The notes under the pieces are model-generated. The model did no database searches. It had not been told where the DNA came from and saw nothing but the letters and a program-made list of their open reading frames with translations. Shown piece after piece: positions 48,482 to 59,138 of a stretch of 64,000 nucleotides of DNA. Source of the stretch: Nocardia sp. NBC_00565 (GTDB lineage: Bacteria > Actinomycetota > Actinomycetes > Mycobacteriales > Mycobacteriaceae); NCBI RefSeq assembly GCF_036345915.1, contig NZ_CP107785.1:2604001-2668000 (forward strand). The letters run 5' to 3'. Position 1 is the first letter of the stretch; every line of letters starts with the position of its first letter. Position numbers and translations under genes: made by a program.

Positions 48482-50965
48482 TCACTCATGGCGGTGTTCC
48501 TTCATCCTCTCGTCGGCGCGGTGCAGCTGCACCACGCCGCCCGGCTGGGTGGCGAGCTGTTCGTTGACCGAGCAGCCCGGCGAGTGCAACGGCAGCCACA
48601 CCACCCGATCGGGCAGATCGGTGATCAGCAGCGGCAGCGTGACGGTGCCGCGATCGGTGGCGACGACGATCGGATCGTCGTCGACCGCACCGATTTCGGC
48701 GGCGGTGGTGGGGGACAGGCGCACCACCGGTGGTCGCGCGACACCCGCCAGGTTCGGCTCGCCGTCCTGCATGCGGCCCTGGTCCAGCAGCATTCGCCAA
48801 CCGGACAGGATCGCGGTGCCGGGATTGGGCTTGGTGACCGGATGCGGACGGTGTGCGGGTGCGGCGACCGGCGGGCCGTCCCAGGCGCCGAGTTCGGCGA
48901 GTTCGGCCCGCGCGGATTCGGTGTCGGGCAGGCCGAGGGCAACCTTCATCTCGTCGGCGATGGCCTGCAGCACCCGCTGATCCGACAGCGGTGCGGGTTC
49001 GCGGCGCACCATCGAATCACCCAGTGCGGCCTCGAATTGCCGTGGCCGGCCCTCCCAGGTGCGGAAGGTGCCGGACTTCTGCATCGCCGTGGCCACCGGG
49101 AAGACCACATCGGCGCGATCGGTGACGGCGCTGTCGCGCTGCTCCAGGCTGACCACGAAGCGGGCAGCGTCGATGGCGTCGAGCGCGGCCTGCGGGTCCG
49201 GCAGATCGGCGATATCGATACCGCCGATGACCAACGCGCCCAAGGTGGGTGCGGCCTCCAGGATCGCGCTGGTGTCGCGACCGACCGTCACCGGCAGGTC
49301 CGGGACGTTCCAGATGGCGCGAACCTGTTGGCGTGCACGGGGATCCACGACGGGGCGACCGCCGGGCAGCAGACCGGGCAGTGCGCCCGCCTCGACCGCA
49401 CCACGTTCGCCCGCCCGCCGCGGCACCCAGGCCAGCGCGGCACCCGTCTCGTCGGCGAGCTGGACCGCGGCGGACAGTGCGCCCGGAATCCCGGCCATCC
49501 GCTCACCGACCAGCACGACCGCACCGGGCTGCCGCAGCAGTTGCGCTGCCGTCGACAACTCGGCGGAATCGGTTCCGGCGGTGGTGATTTCGCCGGTCCG
49601 CAATGCGTCGAGCAGATGCGGTTCGGCACCGGGCACGGCCTGCAGCAGGGTGCCCGACATCCGGTCCAGGCCGCGCGAGGAATAGGCGGCCAGCGCGAAG
49701 ATCGGCATCCCGCGCTTGCGTGCGACCTTGCGCAGCCGCAGGTAGATGATCGGCGATTCCTCTTCCGGCTCGAGTCCGACGAGCAGGACGACCGGTGCTT
49801 TCTCGACGGCGTCGTAGTCGACGGTGACGCCCTGTCCGGCGATGCGCGCGGCGAGGAAATCCGCTTCCTCGACCGAATGCACCCGGGCGCGGAAATCGAT
49901 ATCGTTGGTGCCGAGGGCAATTCGGGCGAACTTGGCGTAGGCGTAGGCGTCTTCCTCGGTGACGCGGCCGCCGACCAGTACACCCGCGCTGCCGAAGGCC
50001 GAGGCGAGTCCCTCCGCCGCGGCGGCCAGTGCCTCGGACCAGGAGGCGGGGGCGAGGTTGCCGTCCCAGCCACGCACCAACGGCGTGGTGAGCCGGTCGC
50101 GTTCGGTGGCGTAGGTGAAGGCCCAGCGCCCCTTGTCGCAGTTCCATTCCTCGTTGACCTGCGGGTCGTCACCGGCCAAGCGGCGCAACACTTTTCCGCG
50201 CCGGTGATCGGTGCGCTGCGCGCAGCCCGAGGCGCAATGCTCGCATACGCTCGGACTCGAGACCAGGTCGAACGGGCGGGCCCGGAACCGGTAGCTGGTA
50301 CCGGTGAGCGCGCCGACCGGGCAGATCTGCACGGTGTTGCCGGAGAAGTAGGAGTCGAAAGGTTCGGCCTGCGCGATGCCGACCTGTTCGAGCGCACCGC
50401 GATCCATCAGCTCGATGAACGGATCCCCGGCAACCTGCTGGGCGAAGCGGGTGCAGCGGGCGCAGAGCACGCAGCGTTCCCGGTCCAGCAGCACCGCCGT
50501 GGACAGCGGAATCGGCTTGGGGTAGGTGCGTTTCACACCGTCGAACCGAGTCTCGGACCGACCGCTGGACATCGCCTGGTTCTGCAGCGGGCATTCACCG
50601 CCCTTATCGCAGACGGGGCAGTCGAGCGGGTGGTTGATGAGCAGTAGCTCCATCACCCCCTCCTGCGCCTTGTCCGCGGCGGGGGAGGTCAGCTGGGTGC
50701 GGATGACCATGCCGTCGGCGACGGCCATGGTGCAGGAGGCGACCGGTTTGCGCTGGCCCTCCACCTCGACCAGGCACTGACGGCACGCACCCACCGGATC
50801 GAGCAGCGGATGGTCGCAGAAGCGCGGGATCTGGATGCCGATCAGCTCGGCGGCTCGGATCAGCAAGGTGCCCGCAGGTACGCTGACGGTGGTGTCGTCG
50901 ATGGTGACGGTGACCAGATCGGCGGGCACGACTCCGCTGGTGCTGGCGTTCACGGTGGCGGTCAT
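48482..50965 (-). CDS. nuoG: NADH-quinone oxidoreductase subunit G
   Basis: An 827-residue peripheral-arm subunit carrying several Fe-S clusters. The N-terminal 2Fe-2S ligands are in [20 protein letters not shown], the His/Cys cluster in [17 protein letters not shown], a 4Fe-4S set in CVLCARC, and a further 4Fe-4S in [10 protein letters not shown]. The remaining part is a molybdopterin-oxidoreductase-like domain without Mo-binding function. ATG 50965 overlaps the nuoF stop as ATGA. Confidence 0.95.
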   Translation of the reverse strand: MTATVNASTSGVVPADLVTVTIDDTTVSVPAGTLLIRAAELIGIQIPRFCDHPLLDPVGACRQCLVEVEGQRKPVASCTMAVADGMVIRTQLTSPAADKAQEGVMELLLINHPLDCPVCDKGGECPLQNQAMSSGRSETRFDGVKRTYPKPIPLSTAVLLDRERCVLCARCTRFAQQVAGDPFIELMDRGALEQVGIAQAEPFDSYFSGNTVQICPVGALTGTSYRFRARPFDLVSSPSVCEHCASGCAQRTDHRRGKVLRRLAGDDPQVNEEWNCDKGRWAFTYATERDRLTTPLVRGWDGNLAPASWSEALAAAAEGLASAFGSAGVLVGGRVTEEDAYAYAKFARIALGTNDIDFRARVHSVEEADFLAARIAGQGVTVDYDAVEKAPVVLLVGLEPEEESPIIYLRLRKVARKRGMPIFALAAYSSRGLDRMSGTLLQAVPGAEPHLLDALRTGEITTAGTDSAELSTAAQLLRQPGAVVLVGERMAGIPGALSAAVQLADETGAALAWVPRRAGERGAVEAGALPGLLPGGRPVVDPRARQQVRAIWNVPDLPVTVGRDTSAILEAAPTLGALVIGGIDIADLPDPQAALDAIDAARFVVSLEQRDSAVTDRADVVFPVATAMQKSGTFRTWEGRPRQFEAALGDSMVRREPAPLSDQRVLQAIADEMKVALGLPDTESARAELAELGAWDGPPVAAPAHRPHPVTKPNPGTAILSGWRMLLDQGRMQDGEPNLAGVARPPVVRLSPTTAAEIGAVDDDPIVVATDRGTVTLPLLITDLPDRVVWLPLHSPGCSVNEQLATQPGGVVQLHRADERMKEHRHE

Positions 50966-52281
50966 TGAACTCCTTCGGCCCAAGCAGTGGATCGCGCGGG
51001 ATCGAACGGACAGCCGTCGAGCTGCAAATGGTCGACATACTCATCGCGGAAGTACTTCAGCGAGGAGATGATCGGGCTGGCCGCGCCGTCTCCGAGTGCG
51101 CAGAACGATTTGCCGTTGATGGTGTCGCTGATGTCGAGGAGCTTCTCCAGATCCGATTCGGTGCCCCGGCCCGCTTCGATCCGCTTCAGCAGCTGCACGA
51201 GCCAGTAGGTGCCCTCACGGCACGGCGTGCACTTGCCGCAGGATTCGTGGGCATAGAACTCGGTCCAGCGCAGCACCGCGCGCACCACGCAGGTGGTGTC
51301 GTCGAAGATCTGTAATGCCTTGGTGCCCAACATGGATCCGGCCCCGGCGACGCCCTCGTAGTCCAGTGGCACATCGAGGTGTTCGTCGGTGAACAGCGGC
51401 GTCGACGAACCACCGGGTGTCCAGAACTTCACCTGGTGTCCGGCGCGCACGCCACCGGCGTATGTCAGCAACTCCCGCAAGGTGATTCCCAGGGGCGCTT
51501 CGTATTGGCCGGGTCGGGCGATGTGGCCCGACAGCGAGTAGAGCGTGAACCCGGGGGACTTCTCACTGCCCATGGAGCGGAACCACTGGACGCCGTTCAG
51601 GATGATCGGCGGCACGCTGGCAATGGATTCCACGTTGTTGACCACCGTCGGGCAGGCGTAGAGGCCCGCGACGGCCGGGAACGGCGGCCGCAGCCGGGGC
51701 TGGCCGCGCCGTCCCTCCAGCGAATCCAGCAGTGCGGTTTCCTCACCGCAGATGTACGCGCCGGCACCGGCGTGCACGATGAGCTCCAGGTCGTAGCCCG
51801 AACCCAGGATGTTCTTGCCGAGGAATCCGGCCTCGTACGCCTGGGCGACCGCGGCCTGCAGCCGACGCAGTACCGGCACCACTTCACCGCGCACGTAGAT
51901 GAACGCGTGTGCCGCCCGGATCGCATACGCCGCGATGATCACGCCCTCGATGAGGGTGTGCGGGGTCGCCAGCATCAGCGGAATGTCCTTGCAGGTACCG
52001 GGTTCCGACTCGTCGGCATTGACCACGAGGTAGTGCGGTTTGGTGACGCCGTCGGGCCCGGTGCCCTGCGGGATGAAGCTCCACTTCATGCCGGTCGGGA
52101 AGCCCGCGCCGCCGCGGCCGCGCAGGCCGGCGTCCTTGATGGTCTGGATGACCTGGCCGGGTTGCATGCGCAGGGTCTTGCGCAGCGCCGCATAGCCGTC
52201 GTGGCTGCGGTAGTGCGCCAGGGTCCACGACTGCGGGTCGTCCCAGTACCGGGTGAGCACGGGAGTCAGTGTCATGTTCAT
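50962..52281 (-). CDS. nuoF: NADH-quinone oxidoreductase subunit F
   Basis: A 439-residue subunit that binds NADH and FMN and starts the electron chain. It has [51 protein letters not shown] and the N3 4Fe-4S ligands in [13 protein letters not shown] plus a later Cys ([10 protein letters not shown]). ATG 52281 overlaps the nuoE stop, and the second ATG at 52275 is the alternative. Confidence 0.95.
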   Translation of the reverse strand: MNMTLTPVLTRYWDDPQSWTLAHYRSHDGYAALRKTLRMQPGQVIQTIKDAGLRGRGGAGFPTGMKWSFIPQGTGPDGVTKPHYLVVNADESEPGTCKDIPLMLATPHTLIEGVIIAAYAIRAAHAFIYVRGEVVPVLRRLQAAVAQAYEAGFLGKNILGSGYDLELIVHAGAGAYICGEETALLDSLEGRRGQPRLRPPFPAVAGLYACPTVVNNVESIASVPPIILNGVQWFRSMGSEKSPGFTLYSLSGHIARPGQYEAPLGITLRELLTYAGGVRAGHQVKFWTPGGSSTPLFTDEHLDVPLDYEGVAGAGSMLGTKALQIFDDTTCVVRAVLRWTEFYAHESCGKCTPCREGTYWLVQLLKRIEAGRGTESDLEKLLDISDTINGKSFCALGDGAASPIISSLKYFRDEYVDHLQLDGCPFDPARSTAWAEGVQ

Positions 52282-52985
52282 TCCTCGCCCGGCTTCGGTT
52301 CCGGCGCTTGCATATTCTGTTCCTGGGCGACCCGCAGACCGGCCAGCGTGGCCTCCCCCGCCGCACCGTCGAGCACACCGGGGCGCTCGTCGGGGAAGCC
52401 CGCCAGAATGCGTGCGGTCTGCTTGAACGTGCACAGCGGCGCGCCGCGACTCGGCGTGACCTGCTGACCTGCACGCAGTGCATCCATCAGCGCCGCGGCG
52501 GATTCCGGGGTCTGGTTGTCGAAGAACTCCCAGTTGACCATCACCACGGGTGCGAAATCGCAGGCGGCATTGCATTCGATGTGCTCGAGGGTGATCGACC
52601 CATCCGGGGTGGTCTCGCCGTGCCCGACCCCCAAACGCCGTTGCAGCTCGGCGAAAATGGCGTCGCCGCCCATCACCGCGCACAGCGTGTTCGTGCAGAC
52701 GCCGACGTGGTAGTCGCCGGTCGGTGTCTGCCGGTACATCGAATAGAACGTGGCCACCGCGGTGACCTCCGCGCCGGTCAAACCCAGCTGCTCGGCGCAG
52801 AACTCGACGCCGGTGCCGGTGACACAGCCCTCCTCGGCCTGCACCAGATGCAGCAGCGGCAGCAGCGCCGAGCGTGGTTCCGGATAGCGGGCGATGATCT
52901 CCTTGGCATCGACCTCCAGCCGCTCGCGCACATACGGCGCGAACGGCTGCGGACGCGTGGACAGCTTCAGCAGGATCTCGGTCAT
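52278..52985 (-). CDS. nuoE: NADH-quinone oxidoreductase subunit E
   Basis: A 235-residue thioredoxin-like 2Fe-2S subunit. Ligands are in [12 protein letters not shown] (the first two Cys) and [11 protein letters not shown] (the second two). The C-terminus after about residue 165 is longer than in E. coli NuoE, which is usual in actinobacteria. ATG 52985 overlaps the nuoD stop as ATGA. Confidence 0.95.
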   Translation of the reverse strand: MTEILLKLSTRPQPFAPYVRERLEVDAKEIIARYPEPRSALLPLLHLVQAEEGCVTGTGVEFCAEQLGLTGAEVTAVATFYSMYRQTPTGDYHVGVCTNTLCAVMGGDAIFAELQRRLGVGHGETTPDGSITLEHIECNAACDFAPVVMVNWEFFDNQTPESAAALMDALRAGQQVTPSRGAPLCTFKQTARILAGFPDERPGVLDGAAGEATLAGLRVAQEQNMQAPEPKPGEE

Positions 52986-54388
52986 CGGTCCACACCACCC
53001 ATCACCGGGTCGATGCTCGCGACGGAAGCGATGACGTCGGCGACCATGCCGCCCTCGCACATCGCCGCCACCGCTTGCAGATTCGTGAACGAGGGGTCGC
53101 GATAGTGCACGCGATACGGGCGGGTGCCGCCGTCACTGACCATGTGCACGCCGAGTTCACCGCGCGGCGATTCGACGGCCACATACACCTGTCCCGCCGG
53201 CACCCGGATGCCCTCGGTGACGAGTTTGAAGTGGTGGATGAGTCCCTCCATGGACGTGCCCATGATGCGGCCGATGTGCTTGGGGGAGTTGCCGAGTCCG
53301 TCCGGGCCGAGCTGCAGATCGGCCGGCCAGGCGATCTTCTTGTCGTCCACCATCACCGGGCCGGGACGCAGTTTGTCCAGGCACTGTTCGACGATCTTGA
53401 GCGATTCCTTCATCTCCTCCACCCGAATCCAGTAGCGGCCGTAGCAGTCGCAGCCGGTGGTGGTGGGGACCTCGAATTCGTAGTTCTCGTAACCGCAGTA
53501 CGGCGCGGCCTTGCGCAGGTCGTGCGGCAGGCCGGTGGAGCGCAGCACCGGGCCGGTGATGCCGAGGGCCATACAGCCGGCGAGGTCCAGATAGCCGATG
53601 TCCTGGGTGCGTGCCTTCCAGATCGGGTTCTGGGTGAGCAGATGCTCCATATCGCGCAGCCGCTTGGGCAGCAGGGCGAGCAGCTCACGGACTTTGCTGA
53701 CGCCGTCGTCGGGCAGGTCTTGGGCGAGGCCGCCGGGCCGGATGTACGCGTGGTTCATGCGCAGGCCGGTGATGGTCTCGAAGACATCCAGGATCAGTTC
53801 GCGTTCCCGGAAGCCGAACAGCATCGGGGTGAGCGCGCCGAGTTCCATGCCGCCCGTGGCCAGCGCCACCAGATGCGAGGAGATCCGGTTGAGCTCCATG
53901 AGCATGACGCGAACGATGGTGGCGCGCTCGGGAATCTGGTCCTCGATATCGAGCAGCCGCTCGACGCCGAGGCAGTACGCCGTCTCGTTGAAGAACGGGG
54001 ACAGGTAGTCCATCCGGGTCACGAAGGTGGTGCCCTGCGCCCAGTTCCGGAATTCCAGGTTCTTCTCGATGCCGGTGTGCAGGTAGCCGATGCCGCAGCG
54101 GGCCTCGATGACCGTTTCGCCCTCGATCTCCAGGATGAGCCGCAGCACACCGTGCGTGGAGGGATGCTGCGGGCCCATGTTGACGACGATGCGCTCTTCG
54201 CCCGCCCCATCGAGGGTTTCGGTGACCGCGTCCCAGTCCTGGCCCGCGACCGTTACGACGGTCGGTTCCGGCCTCGGCTTACCAGCGGAGTCGGGCGCTC
54301 GGTTATCTGCGGGCTCGGGCGCTCGGTTATCTGCGGGCTCGGGCCCGGTGTCATAGTTGACGCCGGGCCGGGTGTCGATGTTGTTCAT
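52982..54388 (-). CDS. nuoD: NADH-quinone oxidoreductase subunit D
   Basis: A 468-residue 49-kDa-type subunit that forms part of the quinone site: [59 protein letters not shown] and the C-terminal [11 protein letters not shown]. Before the conserved core the N-terminus has a two-copy EPADNRAP repeat and a proline-rich piece, encoded by a 24-base tandem repeat. The ATG shares one base with the nuoC stop (TAATG). Confidence 0.95.
   Translation of the reverse strand: MNNIDTRPGVNYDTGPEPADNRAPEPADNRAPDSAGKPRPEPTVVTVAGQDWDAVTETLDGAGEERIVVNMGPQHPSTHGVLRLILEIEGETVIEARCGIGYLHTGIEKNLEFRNWAQGTTFVTRMDYLSPFFNETAYCLGVERLLDIEDQIPERATIVRVMLMELNRISSHLVALATGGMELGALTPMLFGFRERELILDVFETITGLRMNHAYIRPGGLAQDLPDDGVSKVRELLALLPKRLRDMEHLLTQNPIWKARTQDIGYLDLAGCMALGITGPVLRSTGLPHDLRKAAPYCGYENYEFEVPTTTGCDCYGRYWIRVEEMKESLKIVEQCLDKLRPGPVMVDDKKIAWPADLQLGPDGLGNSPKHIGRIMGTSMEGLIHHFKLVTEGIRVPAGQVYVAVESPRGELGVHMVSDGGTRPYRVHYRDPSFTNLQAVAAMCEGGMVADVIASVASIDPVMGGVDR
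54293..54340 (-). repeat. 24-base tandem repeat in nuoD
   Basis: Two perfect copies of a 24-base unit (54293-54316 and 54317-54340, each starting GGGCGCTCGGTTATCTGCGG). They encode EPADNRAP twice in the non-conserved N-terminus of NuoD. Copy number may vary between strains without frame loss. Confidence 0.85.
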
Positions 54389-55155
54389 TACTTGTATGCC
54401 CTCCGCTCGTCGGGCGGCGGGATGCGCGCGCCCTTGTACTCGACCGGGATCCCGCCGAGCGGGTAGTCCTTGCGCTGGGGGTGGCCACGCCAGTCGTCGG
54501 GCATCGCGATGCGCGTCAGCGAGGGGTGGCCGTCGAAGAGGATGCCGAAGAAGTCGTAGGTTTCCCGCTCATGCCAGTCGGTGGTCGGATACACGCTGAA
54601 CAGCGACGGGATATGCGGGTCGGCGTCCGGTGCGGAGACTTCGACGCGCAGGCGCCGGTTGTGTGTGATCGACATGAGGTGATATACCGCGTGCAATTCG
54701 CGGTCCGCGTCCTCGGGGTAGTGCACGCCATTCACGCCGAGGCAGAGCTCGAAACGCAGTGCGGCATGGTCGCGCAACGCCTTGGCGACGGTCACCAGGT
54801 GTTCGCGTCGCACGTGCAGGGTGAGGTCGCCGCGGAAGACGATCACCTTCTCGATGGCGCTCTCCCAGCGGGTGTCGACCGCACCTAGTGCCGCGTGCAA
54901 TTCGGCGACGAGTTCGTCGAAGTAGCCGCCATAGGGGGCCGGAGTGCTGCCGGGTAGCGTCACCGGCCGGACCAGGCGGCCGTAGCCGGAGGTGTCGCCG
55001 GTGCCGCTGACTCCGAACATGCCGCGTCGTACGCCGATCACCTCGGGTGCCGAATCCTGTTCGGGCGGTGTGCCTTCGGGCCCGGCGGTGGCCGCCTCGT
55101 CGACGAACTCCGGCGGCGTCCTGGTTTCGGTGTTCTCGGGGGTGTCGAAGGTCAT
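54388..55155 (-). CDS. nuoC: NADH-quinone oxidoreductase subunit C
   Basis: A 255-residue 30-kDa-type subunit. The core carries [60 protein letters not shown] and the closing [20 protein letters not shown]. The first 60 residues are an acidic Pro/Glu-rich extension ([20 protein letters not shown]) typical of actinobacteria. ATG 55155 overlaps the nuoB stop as ATGA. Confidence 0.95.
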   Translation of the reverse strand: MTFDTPENTETRTPPEFVDEAATAGPEGTPPEQDSAPEVIGVRRGMFGVSGTGDTSGYGRLVRPVTLPGSTPAPYGGYFDELVAELHAALGAVDTRWESAIEKVIVFRGDLTLHVRREHLVTVAKALRDHAALRFELCLGVNGVHYPEDADRELHAVYHLMSITHNRRLRVEVSAPDADPHIPSLFSVYPTTDWHERETYDFFGILFDGHPSLTRIAMPDDWRGHPQRKDYPLGGIPVEYKGARIPPPDERRAYK

Positions 55156-55706
55156 CGCAGCAGACCCTCCATCCGGATGGTCGGCGTGGAGGCCAGTGCT
55201 GCCGCTTCCGCCGCCCGCACGGCCTCGTCGCGGTTGACGCCGAGTGGCATCTCCTGAATCTTCGCGTGCAGTGTCAGAATCGCGTTCAACAGCATTTCCG
55301 GGCGCGGCGGGCAGCCGGGCAGGTAGATATCGACCGGAACCACGTGGTCGACGCCCTGCACGATGGCGTAGTTGTTGAACATGCCGCCCGAGGACGCGCA
55401 AACGCCCATGGCCAGCACCCATTTCGGTTCGGTCATCTGGTCGTAGACCTGACGCAGCACCGGGGCCATCTTCTGGCTGACGCGGCCGGCGACGATCATC
55501 AGATCGGCCTGGCGCGGCGAGGCGCGGAAGGCCTCCATACCGAAGCGGGCGATATCGAAACGTCCGGCGCCGGTGGCCATCATCTCGATGGCGCAGCAGG
55601 CCAGACCGAAGGTGGCGGGCCACAGCGAGCCCTTGCGCATATATCCGGCAAAGTCTTCTACCGTGCTCAGCAGAAAGCCACTGGGCAGTTTTTCCTCGAG
55701 ACCCAT
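55152..55706 (-). CDS. nuoB: NADH-quinone oxidoreductase subunit B
   Basis: A 184-residue PSST-type subunit that holds cluster N2 next to the quinone site. It has [20 protein letters not shown] with the tandem Cys pair, [33 protein letters not shown] and [16 protein letters not shown] 55706 begins [18 protein letters not shown]. It follows nuoA after 89 bases. Confidence 0.95.
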   Translation of the reverse strand: MGLEEKLPSGFLLSTVEDFAGYMRKGSLWPATFGLACCAIEMMATGAGRFDIARFGMEAFRASPRQADLMIVAGRVSQKMAPVLRQVYDQMTEPKWVLAMGVCASSGGMFNNYAIVQGVDHVVPVDIYLPGCPPRPEMLLNAILTLHAKIQEMPLGVNRDEAVRAAEAAALASTPTIRMEGLLR

Positions 55707-55795
55707 GTTCGACTAACTCTCACTTCCACTGTGCGTGGCCCTCGGCATTCGGCGCGGCTGCCGTAATGCCTTGTGGGCCAAGGGCGTATGGGCGA

Positions 55796-56176
55796 TCAGT
55801 CCCAGCTGAGACCGCCGCGGCGCCATTCGTAGGCGTAGGCCACGGAGACGTTGAAGATGAACAGCGCCATCGCGGCGAGACCGAAGAGACCGAGCGCGTC
55901 GAAGTGGACAGCCCACGGGTACAGGAACACGATCTCGATGTCGAAGATGATGAACAGCATCGCGGTGAGGTAGTACTTCACCGGAAAGCGTTGTCCGGTA
56001 ACGTTTCCCGGCCCACCCGCGACGGCGTGCGGTGTCGGTTCGATGCCGCACTCATAGGCCTCTTGTTTGGCCCGGTTGTAGCGCTTCGGGCCGACGAGGG
56101 CCGAGAGGATGACGGAGAACACCGCGAACGCGGCGGCGACCGCGCCGAGTACAAGAGTGGGCAACTCGATATTCAC
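55796..56176 (-). CDS. nuoA: NADH-quinone oxidoreductase subunit A
   Basis: A 126-residue subunit with three membrane helices: PTLVLGAVAAAFAVFSVILS, then the conserved KQEAYECGIEP loop, KYYLTAMLFIIFDIEIVFLY (Asp and Glu in the membrane) and a third helix ending YAYEWRRGGLSWD. GTG 56176 is preceded by GAGGGG. A start at 56224 would add a non-conserved leader. It is the first gene of the operon. Confidence 0.94.
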   Translation of the reverse strand: MNIELPTLVLGAVAAAFAVFSVILSALVGPKRYNRAKQEAYECGIEPTPHAVAGGPGNVTGQRFPVKYYLTAMLFIIFDIEIVFLYPWAVHFDALGLFGLAAMALFIFNVSVAYAYEWRRGGLSWD

Positions 56177-56585
56177 GACTGCACTTCCCCTCCTGGCGAG
56201 CTGTAGCTGGCGGTTGGGCGTCATTCCCCGACGACACCGGGGGTGTATTGGTCGGCGTCGGATTCATGACAGCAGCTTCCGAGGCGGGCCGACTTCGTTG
56301 TCCGCCTCGGTCAGACTCGCCTCATGGCCTGCTCGACACCGCGCGGGTCTGTCATATCGAGGCCCGCGCTCGTGTGAGCTACGGCACAGCCTACAACTGA
56401 CGCGCGGGGTCGACCGTTTATTCGATTGGGTGTTTGATCGAAAACAGGACTGCTATTTATGACTGAATCGGGGGTAATCCGACCCGTCGGATTGCTAAGT
56501 GATAGCGCTGTCACGTGACATTAGAGTGCCCGCGTCCCTCGGACGCGGGCAGCGCCCGGTAACTTCGGTTATTCGGGGGCGATGG
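56177..56585. promoter_or_regulatory. nuo operon upstream region
   Basis: About 400 bases between the response-regulator gene and nuoA, without a gene. The stretch 56420-56520 is AT-rich for this genome and is the likely promoter area. CCGAGGCGG (56279-56287) and CCGCCTCGG (56302-56310) form a 9-base hairpin in what would be the 5' untranslated region. Confidence 0.5.
56528..56550 (-). terminator. Terminator of the response-regulator gene
   Basis: GCCCGCGTCC (56528-56537) and GGACGCGGGC (56541-56550) form a perfect ten-base stem with a three-base loop, about 36 bases past the stop of the response-regulator gene and upstream of nuoA. Confidence 0.8.
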
Positions 56586-56996
56586 TCAGGCTGCGGTGCG
56601 GTTGCGGAGCACCGCGACAACGGCCTCGGTGAGCCGGATCGGATCGATCGGATGCGCCACCGCGGCCTCGGCACGCGACCAGTTCGCCAGCCAGGCGTCG
56701 TCGGGTCGGCCGGTGAGCACCAGAACCGGTGGGCACTGGGCGATCTCGTCCTTGAGCTGTTTGGCGATGCCGAGCCCGCCCGCCGGGGCGGATTCACCGT
56801 CCAGGATGGCCAGGTCGATACCGCCCGCGTCCATCTGATCGATGACCACGGGTGCGGTCGCCACCTCGAGGTACTCGAAGGTGGGCAGTTCGGGGTGCGG
56901 ATGTCTGCCCAGCGCCAGCATCACTTGACGCCGGGTATCGGCGTCGTTGCTGTAGACCAGAACCCGCAGTGGGGTGGAACGAATCGCATCGGCCAC
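56586..56996 (-). CDS. Single-domain response regulator (Rv3143-like)
   Basis: A 136-residue receiver domain without an output domain. The probable phospho-acceptor is D66 in LAILDGESAPAGG, and the conserved Thr lies in VLVLTGRPDD. The usual KP is replaced by HP (VAHPIDP), and the acidic pocket at the N-terminus is thin (VYSNDADTR). Its place directly upstream of nuoA matches Rv3143 of M. tuberculosis, so it may tune respiration. A terminator separates it from nuoA, so the link would be regulatory rather than co-transcription. Confidence 0.88.
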   Translation of the reverse strand: MADAIRSTPLRVLVYSNDADTRRQVMLALGRHPHPELPTFEYLEVATAPVVIDQMDAGGIDLAILDGESAPAGGLGIAKQLKDEIAQCPPVLVLTGRPDDAWLANWSRAEAAVAHPIDPIRLTEAVVAVLRNRTAA

Positions 56997-57148
56997 GCTG
57001 GGATGGTACGTCGGCGCGCGGGTACGCCGTGGCAGGTTGGCCCATATTGCCCGCGCGCGTCGCGCCTTGTCGGCGGCGGCGCGGAAGTGCGCCTGCGGGC
57101 AAGGTAATCGAAAGTCGTTGATGAGTTTCGGCCGGTAGCATCCCGAAA

Positions 57149-58690
57149 ATGCGGGGAGATATCACCCAGGACCTCGTCGAAACCGACGTATGGACCGATG
57201 AGATGGTGCGCCGGGCCGGAATTCCGATCCTCGACGTTCCGTTCGTGACGATCGGCAGCGGGATCGGTTCCTTTGTCACCTACGACACCCTGCGGATCTA
57301 CGGCGTGCCAGCGCAATCGATGGCGGTGCTGGGGCCGCAGGAGGTGCCGTGGGCGTCCTATGAGTATCTGACGCGGGTGTCGCAGATTCCGCGGGGTGAG
57401 CGGTTGCGCAGTGACTCGGCGTCGACGCCGGACAATATGTGGGGCTTTCCGTCGTATGCGGTGCGTGAGGCGCTGGCCGATAAGACGATCCGGCCGCTGT
57501 GGAATGTGTTCACCGAGCCGATCTTCGCCAATTACTACACACCCAAGGCCGGGCAGGCGTTCGTCGCGATGGAGCGTGAGTTCCATCGGATCGGGTATGC
57601 GGGCTCGTTGCACAAGGGGCATGTGCGCATGGTGCGCAAGCGTTCCGGCGGTGGGTATTTCGCCGTGCTCACCCCGCCCGCCGGTGCGGCGCCGACCAAG
57701 CGGATCGCGTTTCGCAGCACATATGTCCATCTGGGCGTGGGGTATCCGGGGCTGAAGCTGCTACCGGATCTGCAGGAGTACCGGGAGAAGTATCGGGATC
57801 CGACGCGGGTGGTGAACGCGTACGAGCCGCATGAGCACGTGTACCAGGCGTTGCAGCGCAGGCCTGGGACGGTGATGATCCGCGGTAGCGGGATCGTGGC
57901 CAGCCGGGTGCTGCAGCGGCTCATCGACGACCGCGACAAGTTGCGGCTGAACACGCGGATACTGCACTTGTTCCGCCACTATGTCGGTAAGGCGCAGGGC
58001 TCGAATGTCTTCAACCGCCGCCGGGCCGGAGACGGTTGGTCCTATCAGGGGTTCAACTATCCGAAGTCGGTATGGGGCGGGCAACTCAAGGCGAAAATGC
58101 GCATGCTGCAAGGAGAGCAGCGGGCGCGGGCTTACCAGGAGATGGGCGGTACCAGTACACCTGTGCGCGACAACTGGCAGGAGCAGCTGCGCCGCGGTCG
58201 CAGGCAGGGCTGGTATCAGGTGATGGCGGGTACGGCGCGCGATCTGCGGCCCGCGCCGGGGCCGGGCGGAGTGATCACGACCATCGTGCCCGATACCTCG
58301 GCGCCGCTGCCGTTTCCGCCGCCGACCCAGCCCTTCGATACCGCGGCCGATTACATCATCGACTGCACCGGATTGGAGGCCGACGTGCGTGAGCACCGAT
58401 TGCTCGCGGACCTGCTCGATCATGCGGGGGCCGGTCGTAATCCGGTGGGGCGGATGGATGTGGACACCACGTTCGAGTTGATCGGCACGCGAAGTGGCAG
58501 CGGACGCATCTATGCATCCGGTAGCGCGACGCTGGGTGGTCCGTTCCCCGGGGTGGATACCTTCCTCGGGTTGCAGATCGCCGCGCAGGAGATCGCGGAT
58601 GATCTTGCGGCGCTCGGTTTCTGCCAACGCATGGGACCGGTGCACTCGACTCGGCAATGGTGGCTCTGGGTTACGAACAAGAAGATCTGA
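57149..58690 (+). CDS. FAD-dependent oxidoreductase of the FHA-linked cassette
   Basis: A 513-residue flavoprotein. The dinucleotide motif is PFVTIGSGIGSFVTYDTLRI near residues 32-50, a second strand gives DYIIDCTGLEADV, and the end has GRIYASGSATLGGPFPGVDT and FLGLQIAAQEIADDLAALGF, a usual FAD-contact region. No NADPH motif stands out. It is the first of three consecutive plus-strand genes with a membrane protein and a zinc-ribbon/FHA protein. I do not recognise the specific enzyme. A membrane-linked redox role is inferred only from context. Confidence 0.75.
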   Translation: MRGDITQDLVETDVWTDEMVRRAGIPILDVPFVTIGSGIGSFVTYDTLRIYGVPAQSMAVLGPQEVPWASYEYLTRVSQIPRGERLRSDSASTPDNMWGFPSYAVREALADKTIRPLWNVFTEPIFANYYTPKAGQAFVAMEREFHRIGYAGSLHKGHVRMVRKRSGGGYFAVLTPPAGAAPTKRIAFRSTYVHLGVGYPGLKLLPDLQEYREKYRDPTRVVNAYEPHEHVYQALQRRPGTVMIRGSGIVASRVLQRLIDDRDKLRLNTRILHLFRHYVGKAQGSNVFNRRRAGDGWSYQGFNYPKSVWGGQLKAKMRMLQGEQRARAYQEMGGTSTPVRDNWQEQLRRGRRQGWYQVMAGTARDLRPAPGPGGVITTIVPDTSAPLPFPPPTQPFDTAADYIIDCTGLEADVREHRLLADLLDHAGAGRNPVGRMDVDTTFELIGTRSGSGRIYASGSATLGGPFPGVDTFLGLQIAAQEIADDLAALGFCQRMGPVHSTRQWWLWVTNKKI

Positions 58691-58694
58691 ATCG

Positions 58695-59138
58695 ATGCTG
58701 CTTACTCTGAACGGCCGTATCCAAACCCGCGTATTCGTGCTCGGCGTGGTCGGATTTCTGGTTGCCCTGGTGCTCACGCCGGTGTTGCCGACCGGATCGC
58801 TGTCGGTGGGACAGACCTATCGGGTGACGTTGTCGGTGCTGCTCGCGACCGTTCTCGTGGGGGTGGGGTGGGAGTTGCTCTACCATTTTCTGCAGCAGTT
58901 CCGGTGGGAGAAGGACTGGCCGACGCTGTTCGGGTTCTGGACGATCCTCAATGAGGCGGCACTGATGTGGGTCCTCGTGCACTACACCACGATCATCTTG
59001 CCTCGCGCGCTGCACCCGTCGCTGGCGGCGTTTCTCATCCAGTTCATCCTCACCTGGCTCGTGTTCTGGCTCCTGGTGAACGGACCGATGCGGGTCGTGT
59101 TCCACCGCTGGCGCTTCCGCGGCGGTCGATTCCTATGA
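58695..59138 (+). CDS. Four-helix membrane protein of the FHA-linked cassette
   Basis: A 147-residue membrane protein with four hydrophobic segments: VFVLGVVGFLVALVLTPVLP, RVTLSVLLATVLVGVGWELL, FGFWTILNEAALMWVLVHYT and LAAFLIQFILTWLVFWLLVN. It begins four bases after the stop of the flavoprotein gene, and its stop overlaps the FHA gene start (ATGA), so it forms an operon. No family is recognised. Confidence 0.75.
   Translation: MLLTLNGRIQTRVFVLGVVGFLVALVLTPVLPTGSLSVGQTYRVTLSVLLATVLVGVGWELLYHFLQQFRWEKDWPTLFGFWTILNEAALMWVLVHYTTIILPRALHPSLAAFLIQFILTWLVFWLLVNGPMRVVFHRWRFRGGRFL

Noticed and set aside
48464..50647. Long plus-strand open frame of 727 codons opposite nuoG
   Set aside because: It is antisense to a highly conserved gene. 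The Arg/Gly/His-rich translation is typical of frame shadows in high-GC DNA.
53075..54466. Plus-strand frame of 463 codons opposite nuoD
   Set aside because: Same reason: it mirrors a conserved complex I gene and shows no domain.
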